NCBI RefSeq assembly: GCF_026262505.1
Contig: NC_067206.1
Span: 33,433,896-33,497,895, forward strand
Reading direction: 5' to 3'
DNA length: 64,000 bases
From: Trichomonas vaginalis G3
Lineage: Eukaryota > Parabasalia > Trichomonadida > Trichomonadidae
Positions 59,062 through 64,000 of the stretch are shown one piece after another. The translations under genes were made by a program, and so were the position numbers. How positions within the stretch are numbered: the first letter of the stretch is position 1; every line of letters begins with the position of its first letter. Below the pieces are notes generated by a model. The model did not search any database and was not told where the DNA came from. It saw nothing but the letters and a program-made list of their open reading frames with translations.

Positions 59062-60120
59062 ATGATGACTCCAAAGCCAAGAATTGGTCGAATGGCTTCT
59101 AGACCAGCACCTCCCCCACCTCCACCACCTTTAAACACTGTGAAGAAGAGAAGAGGAAGACAACCAATGAAACATCTTGCAGACCGAATTGAATTAAAAA
59201 CTTCAGAACCTCAACCTCAACCACAAGCACAAGCACCAGTTGTAGTTCCAGCACCACCACCAACTACCGCTACAGTGAAGACAGTTTCAGATTGCTCGGA
59301 TTCAGAAGACTTTGAAGTTGAGCAAAATACAGACCCTGCCACATGGGACAGTACACGTCGCAAACATGCAAAAAAGAGACTCATTAAGTTCATGACAAAT
59401 TACACTGAAAATTTGTCAAATGACGACAAAAGAGACTACAGTGAGTTTTACGACGCTATTATAAAAGCAGTTGAGAAGTTTGAAAACAAGGTCAAGAACC
59501 CAACTATACTCGCTGACTTTTTCATAACAATTTTGCCATACACTGCTACAGTCATTGGTCTTCAAGTCATTGACGAGTTTATACAATGCTTTCCTAAAGC
59601 AAGCCAGTCTCAAATGTACTCGAAGCTCAGGATATTCAAACCTTACGCAATTTCGTACAATTGGTTAGAAGAAGCAGAACCATATGGAAAACAAAACTCC
59701 TTCCGTGTTTATTTTGACATTCCTGAAGGAAAAGTTTCAAAGAGTTTCAAAATATACCCAAGCGCTTATTACACTGATTTCACTCACATTCTCACAACAA
59801 TTGCAATGGTTGAACCAGAACGTGTTCCATTTGGTGAAAAAGTTGTCATACACGCCTACGTTTTGGGAAAAACACCAAATAAATTGTGCCAATTTACTCA
59901 CTACTCCGTCTAGTTCAAACAAGACTGTGAGTATGTTTTCACACAAGAAGTTAAGTTTTCCGTTCAAAAACCAAAAGGCACACGTGTAAAAATTTTCCTT
60001 GCTGGTTTCGTTGGTGACCCAATTAACCTTGACGACGAAGAAGAGGAAGAGGAAGAAGAAGTTAAAGAAAACAAAGAAGCAAATGAAAGCGAAACATTCC
60101 AACGCTATGAAGTCTTTTAA
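59062..60120 (+). pseudogene. AT-hook-containing protein of unknown function
   Basis: The ATG follows a canonical initiator. A poly-Pro run (APPPPPPP) is followed by VKKRRGRQPMKH, an AT-hook-like RGRQP core. A Pro/Gln linker, acidic segment (SDCSDSEDFEVEQ) and a folded domain (KRLIKFMTNYTENLSNDDKR; RVYFDIPEGKVSKSFKIYP) come next, then an acidic poly-Glu end. It looks broken about once. The origin is uncertain: it may belong with the transposase downstream or with a virus-like element, since a methyltransferase fossil lies head-to-head with it. Not recognised. Confidence 0.5.
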
Positions 60121-60620
60121 ATGACTAAACAATTCAATTTCAATTTCAATTCTTTTTTATAATAAATGTTTAAATAAATGAAATAATAAATGAAATAATA
60201 AATGAAATAATAAATGTTTAAATAAATGAGTAGAACTTTGTCGAATTGCAACTTTCTTTGTCCGAGTTCTTCTCGGAGCCTGTCTATTTCATTACTTTTT
60301 ATTATTATTACCTCCTTAAAGTTCTTCAATTCCTCATTAACAGCTTCGAATTTCTTCAAAATTCTTTGCTTCTCGTGTCTTAGATGAACATTTTCTTCTC
60401 GAAGTGCTTTGAGGAAGGGAGTGTCTCTTGGACCTCTTTTGCGTGCAGTTTGTTTTATAATTGAATTCGAATTCGAATTCGAGGACAAATTGCTGCCTGC
60501 ACTCATTGGAATTGCTTCATCCCCTGATGAACTTTCACTTGCATCTTGTTCTGGTTCTGGTGCTTGTGGAACAAGGGTCGTGGGAGGAGACAATGGTGCG
60601 GCGGATTGCTCTGCTTGCAT
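60117..60620 (-). CDS. Basic coiled-coil (bZIP-like) protein
   Basis: The start is taken at the ATG at 60620 (MQAEQSAAPLSPPTT), directly after an initiator-like GTGTCATTTTTTTTA; the open frame upstream of it is a tandem repeat. It has a Ser/Pro/Glu N-terminus, then basic KQTARKRGPRD, then heptad-like helix ENVHLRHEKQRILKKFEAVN ... IDRLREELGQ. The layout is bZIP-like, but the canonical N-x7-R signature is not evident. The C-terminal Ile/Tyr-rich tail comes from an AATAAATG microsatellite and overlaps the convergent gene's end. Confidence 0.55.
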   Translation of the reverse strand: MQAEQSAAPLSPPTTLVPQAPEPEQDASESSSGDEAIPMSAGSNLSSNSNSNSIIKQTARKRGPRDTPFLKALREENVHLRHEKQRILKKFEAVNEELKNFKEVIIIKSNEIDRLREELGQRKLQFDKVLLIYLNIYYFIYYFIYYFIYLNIYYKKELKLKLNCLVI

Positions 60621-60632
60621 TAAAAAAAATGA
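60620..60632 (-). promoter_or_regulatory. Trichomonad initiator before the coiled-coil gene
   Basis: On the minus strand, TCATTTTTTTTA ends immediately before the ATG. It matches the Inr core TCAYTW. Confidence 0.5.
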
Positions 60633-60659
60633 CACTTTTTCTCGACCACGACGATAAAA

Positions 60660-60835
60660 CACCCGTAAGTTCCCCATATGGAGACCCGTGTAGCGACGAT
60701 GTAACACATCAAAATGTACCCGTAAGTTCCCCATATGGAGACCCGTGTAGCGACGATGTAACACATCAAAATGTACCCGTAAGTCCCCTATATGGAGACC
60801 TGTGCAGCGACGATGAAACACATCAAAAAAAATTT
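60660..60835. repeat. 57-bp tandem repeat, three copies
   Basis: Units contain ACCCGTAAGTTCCCCATATG, GAGACCCGTGTAGCGACGAT and a CATCAAAATGT link; the third copy is slightly diverged. It lies upstream of the coiled-coil gene and is open on both strands only by chance. GC-richer than the surroundings; could hold binding sites. Confidence 0.9.
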
Positions 60836-60936
60836 TCAAAAAAATAGTGTTATATACGAAAACGATAAAAACAGTTTGACAGAAAAGTGATAACTTTACG
60901 TGTCAAAAATAGAAAAGTGACATTTTATTCGTAATA

Positions 60937-62838
60937 TTAAAATGAATCATCATAATCTTCTTCATAAGGGTCTTCATAATCTTCTTGATATTCTTCTTCA
61001 TAATTTACTTCGTATTCTTCTTCTTCATTACTATCTTCTTCTATTTCAACCGGATTCGCCTTATTTTCTTCTTCTTCAACTTCCTCGCCTTCTTTTTCCC
61101 ATTCATCTTCTTCGATTCCTTGGAGCTCTGGCATCTCATTGGCCATAAGTGAACTTGGAAGAAAATCTTGAGAGACTCCATCCACAATCCATTTTGCCGG
61201 CATTCCCCTCTTCCAAATTGGAAGTTTCTTCCCCATTTCAGATGGGCTATAGTGAATTTGTTTTCCATTCACATAATGAGTTGGTAATGCTAGATGAGGT
61301 TTAGCATTATAGTACTCAACCCATTGTTGAATCTTTGCCCATGACAACTCTCTGCTCTCTATGTTAGGCCACAAGCGCTCGATTTTCCCATTTTGGTATG
61401 GGCAATGGGGGACAATATATACATTATTGATCCCCCGAACCCTCATAGCCTTTAGGAACTCGCCTTTATTCTCGCCGCCATTATCGGACCAAATTGTATG
61501 TGGTGGTCCATAACGGGCTATTGCTCTCTTAATTACTTTCACTGTTTGGCTAGCATGTTTTGACGAAAGATGCTGCCATTCTATGATGAGCCTTGTGCAG
61601 TCATCAATCACAGCATAAAGAATCTGACTTCTCTTTTTGCCAAGAAAGTGGATATCAACGTGCCATATTTGGTTAGGAGAGGCAGCTAAGTATCTTGTCT
61701 TTCCTTTTGGCCGATAGGGTCCCCTTGGACGTGCCAAGCCTAGCTCTCTAAAAGCTCTTTCTACCATATGTCTTGAGGGGGGATGTGGAAGAGGGTTTGT
61801 AAGATATTTAATGTTCCTCAGCTCAGATGGAAATGATAATGGAGACTCTTCAATCATAAGTCCGGAAGGAATTGTGGAAGAAATTTGATTCAGGGGCTTA
61901 AAATGTTCAATAGCGGAGAACCATGCTTGGGTAGGCGTTGGCTGTGGAACAATACCCATCTTTATGTCCAAAAATGCCTCAAAATGAGATTTGGCATATT
62001 CGATATCTTTATTTATTTGGTTATAGGCGGAGATTATTCCAAGATGGCCATGCTGCTCAATTAGGTTTCTAATGGTTACCTTAAGATCTTTTGGTACATT
62101 AACTTTGGGTCTCCCGCGCTTAAGGGGAATAGACACAGATGGGTGAGGCTGAGGCTGAGTATTGGCAGAGAGCTGTTGCTGTGCCGAGGTGTTGGCAGAG
62201 AGCTGGCGTTGAAGAGGAGTGTTGGCAGAGAGTTGTTGCTGTGGAAGAGTGTTGGCAGATAGCTGGCGCTGAAGAGGGGTGTTGGCAGAGAGCTGGCGTT
62301 GTGTCTGGGTGTTGGCAGAGAGTTGTTGCTGTGGAAGAGAGTTGGCAGAGAGCTGGCGTTGTGGCGGGGTGTTGGCAGAAAGTGGGCTTTGTAGAGGAGC
62401 GTTGGCTGTTGAGAGCTGTTGCTGTGGAACAGAGTTGGTAGTGCTGGCTGATGAAAGCTGGCGTTGTAGAGGAGTGCTGGCTGATGAGGGTTCTTCCTGT
62501 ATACGAGAGTCGGTTGAACTTTGTAATATCAAATAATCGGTAAGGAGAGTGTCATCTCTGTGTTTCAAAATGGATGAACACTCGTAGAGTCGATTATTAT
62601 ATTTAATGTAGAAAGTAGTAAACTCTTGAAGTTTGTATGTATGATGTAAGTACTCTTCAATAGTAATTAGTCTATTACATAAGAGAGCTTTGTAAAATGT
62701 TATCTTGTTAATTGATGAACGAATAGTGTTGTTGACTAATGGAACATTTGTGAGAACAATGGCTAACGGTGTGCGCCTTTGAATCTGTGCTAGAGCTGTT
62801 TCAAGCCAAGCTGAATCAACTAAGGTGTACAAATTCAT
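60937..62838 (-). CDS. rve-family transposase/integrase with Gln/Ser/Ala repeat linker
   Basis: The start is the ATG at 62838 (MNLYTLVDSAWLETAL); the frame is open slightly further with TTG. About 633 residues. The N-terminal domain is followed by roughly ten repeats of (Q)RQLSANTPLQ, a basic segment KRGRPKVNVPKDLK (AT-hook-like GRP), and an HTH-like helical region. The DDE core has Asp in IWHVDIHFLG, Asp in IWSDNGGENKG and Glu in NGKIERLWPN. The acidic C-terminus has EEDSNEEEEYEVNYEE repeats. It lacks the reverse transcriptase or protease expected of a retroelement, so a DNA transposon or a domesticated integrase is likely. The frame is whole. It is not closely similar to the transposon X enzyme. 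Confidence 0.85.
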   Translation of the reverse strand: MNLYTLVDSAWLETALAQIQRRTPLAIVLTNVPLVNNTIRSSINKITFYKALLCNRLITIEEYLHHTYKLQEFTTFYIKYNNRLYECSSILKHRDDTLLTDYLILQSSTDSRIQEEPSSASTPLQRQLSSASTTNSVPQQQLSTANAPLQSPLSANTPPQRQLSANSLPQQQLSANTQTQRQLSANTPLQRQLSANTLPQQQLSANTPLQRQLSANTSAQQQLSANTQPQPHPSVSIPLKRGRPKVNVPKDLKVTIRNLIEQHGHLGIISAYNQINKDIEYAKSHFEAFLDIKMGIVPQPTPTQAWFSAIEHFKPLNQISSTIPSGLMIEESPLSFPSELRNIKYLTNPLPHPPSRHMVERAFRELGLARPRGPYRPKGKTRYLAASPNQIWHVDIHFLGKKRSQILYAVIDDCTRLIIEWQHLSSKHASQTVKVIKRAIARYGPPHTIWSDNGGENKGEFLKAMRVRGINNVYIVPHCPYQNGKIERLWPNIESRELSWAKIQQWVEYYNAKPHLALPTHYVNGKQIHYSPSEMGKKLPIWKRGMPAKWIVDGVSQDFLPSSLMANEMPELQGIEEDEWEKEGEEVEEEENKANPVEIEEDSNEEEEYEVNYEEEYQEDYEDPYEEDYDDSF

Positions 62839-62849
62839 TTTAAACAAAT

Positions 62850-62858
62850 TTGAAATGA
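62850..62858 (-). promoter_or_regulatory. Trichomonad initiator before the 633-residue transposase
   Basis: On the minus strand, TTCATTTCAAATTTG precedes the ATG by about 20 bases. TCATTTC matches the Inr core. Confidence 0.5.
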
Positions 62859-62859
62859 A

Positions 62860-63540
62860 ATAATTTGTGAGAATTTGAGAATAATTTAATTATTTCAGAA
62901 GTCTATATTGAAAAAATATTCTTAACAAAATTAATTTAAATGGTTCAGAAAATAAAAAATTAAAATTAATGGAAAAAACATGATTAGGAATAATTAACAA
63001 TAATAAATATCATGGTTTTGGATTATTTAAACAGCTATAAAAGAACGAATTTTACAAATTACGATAAAAAAATTATTGAAAAATAATGAAGAGGATAAGG
63101 ATTTGAATCGAAAATTAAAAGGATGATTATGTGTCAAATTAAATTAAAATAAAAATTTTAGAAGATTTAGACAAGAAATAGTGCAAAGAATTAGAATTAA
63201 CATAAAAATCGAAAATTTAATAAAGGAGAGATAAAATTATTGTAGTATTCAATTGAAAAATTTTATAAAATAAGGAATATTGGTAAACAAATAAGTTTCA
63301 TCTAAAAAAAGGAAAATAAAAATATAAAAATTGAAATAAAAACAGAAATATAAAATATTTTTAAAATGCAAAAAAGTTTCATACTAATCGTTTTTGTATA
63401 ATATTTATCATTGAAAGATTATTGAAAGATATTTTGAAAGAAATCGAAAGAGTTAAGAAATATTGAGAAGAAGGACAATTGAATGAATTTTTGGCCGATT
63501 GTGCTATGCAAAGTTGATGATAATTGCAGGAAATTTTGAG
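62860..63540. other. AT-rich spacer without gene
   Basis: Strongly A/T-biased DNA. No open frame with protein-like composition and no repeat beyond short AT runs was seen. Confidence 0.5.
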
Positions 63541-63553
63541 ATTTTCGAGGTTT

Positions 63554-63817
63554 TGGAGGGTGTGAGTACTATTATATGTAATAGTATCTCACACCCTCCA
63601 ATTCATCCTATGGCGTCGAGAAAATTTTGGTGAAATGTCGTCGCATTTCACCAAAATTTCTCGGCGCCATATAGAGAACTAGAGTCTGCGAGGTACTGAT
63701 TCTATCTATGTACCTCGCAGACCCTAGTTCTCAGCCAAAATGGCTAAAAATTGCTCGCAATTGTTTGCCATGAAAACTGTCACTTTTTGAGGAGATTTGA
63801 CATTCTGTCAAATCTCC
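63554..63817. repeat. Palindrome array 4
   Basis: Three long palindromes stand head to tail: GGAGGGTGTGAGTACTATTA arms (63554-63602), TGGCGTCGAGAAAATTTTGG arms (63609-63671) and GAGAACTAGAGTCTGCGAGG arms (63673-63735). A shorter one follows, GGAGATTTGAC arms (63791-63817), next to a TGTCACTTTT motif. Sequences differ from arrays 1-3 but the organisation is the same. Confidence 0.88.
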
Positions 63818-63872
63818 TTTTTTCGTATATAAGAATAGTAAAATGAAATTTTTATTCGAATTTTTTTTCGAA

Positions 63873-64000
63873 TTAGTTAGTCAATTTGCGGTTGAGTTTC
63901 AACCATTCTTGGAGAACTGCTTCCATCTGGGTGATGTTTTGGTTTTTCTGGGCTTCGGAAGCTTTTTTGGCAATTTCGTCCATTTCTGGGGCAATTTCGT
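63873..64000 (-). CDS. 3' end of an unidentified gene
   Basis: The last 41 codons of a minus-strand gene run off the window: EIAPEMDEIAKKASEAQKNQ ... QEWLKLNRKLTN. The sequence is strongly helical and charged, and base composition is balanced, so it is probably a real coding end. Too short to assign. Confidence 0.45.
   Translation of the reverse strand, partial: EIAPEMDEIAKKASEAQKNQNITQMEAVLQEWLKLNRKLTN

Noticed and set aside
62139-62536. Plus-strand Trp/Gln/Arg-rich frames opposite the transposase
   Set aside because: Antisense of the RQLSANT repeats in the transposase linker.
60937-62838. LTR retrotransposon integrase
   Set aside because: No reverse transcriptase, protease or gag nearby and no LTRs seen; the core resembles insertion-sequence rve transposases more closely.

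Overview
The window looks like the nuclear genome of a parabasalid protist, most likely Trichomonas vaginalis or a close relative. The DNA is AT-rich, and no gene shows an obvious intron. Several genes carry a trichomonad-type initiator (TCAYTWYTCATTA-like) 10 to 30 bases before the ATG. The host genes (FERM/talin-like, STE20-type kinase with a C-terminal membrane anchor, RasGAP-like protein, beta-helix surface-protein family) sit next to very large Polinton/Maverick-type elements, which that genome is known for. The species call is inference.

Region by region. 1-6.3 kb holds decayed host genes: a beta-helix family fragment, an ankyrin-repeat remnant, and a HEAT-repeat (importin-beta-like) pseudogene. 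That pseudogene is split by two DNA transposons, one with a perfect 9-bp target duplication (Mutator-like) and one in a TTAA site (Kolobok/piggyBac-like). 6.3-8.4 kb is gene-poor and contains a large inverted repeat. 8.4-18.7 kb is the main host block: two near-identical beta-helix paralogs without any methionine, a FERM protein, a kinase, a RasGAP-like protein with a histone-H1-like Lys/Ala tail, and a possible 47-residue gene.

19.0-55.5 kb is dominated by Polinton-like virus fossils. Three left halves lie in tandem (A 19.0-24.7, B 24.7-28.1, C from 30.6 kb), but only C runs through to a matching right terminal repeat, at 55.5 kb. Element C is about 24.9 kb. It carries a major capsid protein, a large conserved structural-type protein, an SF3 helicase, an A32/FtsK-type packaging ATPase, a retroviral-type integrase, two KilA-N-type regulators (one with a T5orf172 nuclease-like domain), HNH endonucleases, a phage-tail-fibre-like protein, small amphipathic virion-type proteins, a D12-class adenine methyltransferase, and abundant 22-bp, 25-bp and 60-bp intergenic repeats. 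I see no protein-primed DNA polymerase B. Several genes look broken.

Between B and C (28.2-30.5 kb), and again at 55.6-58.5 kb, lie pieces of DNA transposons. They have an rve-family (IS481/IS3-like) transposase and remarkable arrays of 50-70 bp near-perfect palindromes placed head to tail. 59-63.8 kb holds three genes with strong initiator elements: an AT-hook-type protein, a basic coiled-coil protein, and a second, unrelated rve transposase. Another palindrome array follows. The window ends in the 3' end of an unidentified gene.

The most unusual signal is the palindrome arrays. They are built from a few exchangeable modules whose two arms change together from copy to copy, and they sit beside two different rve transposases. 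The junctions at 24.7 and 28.1 kb look like sequencing or assembly artefacts, so the tandem layout of A, B and C should be treated with caution.
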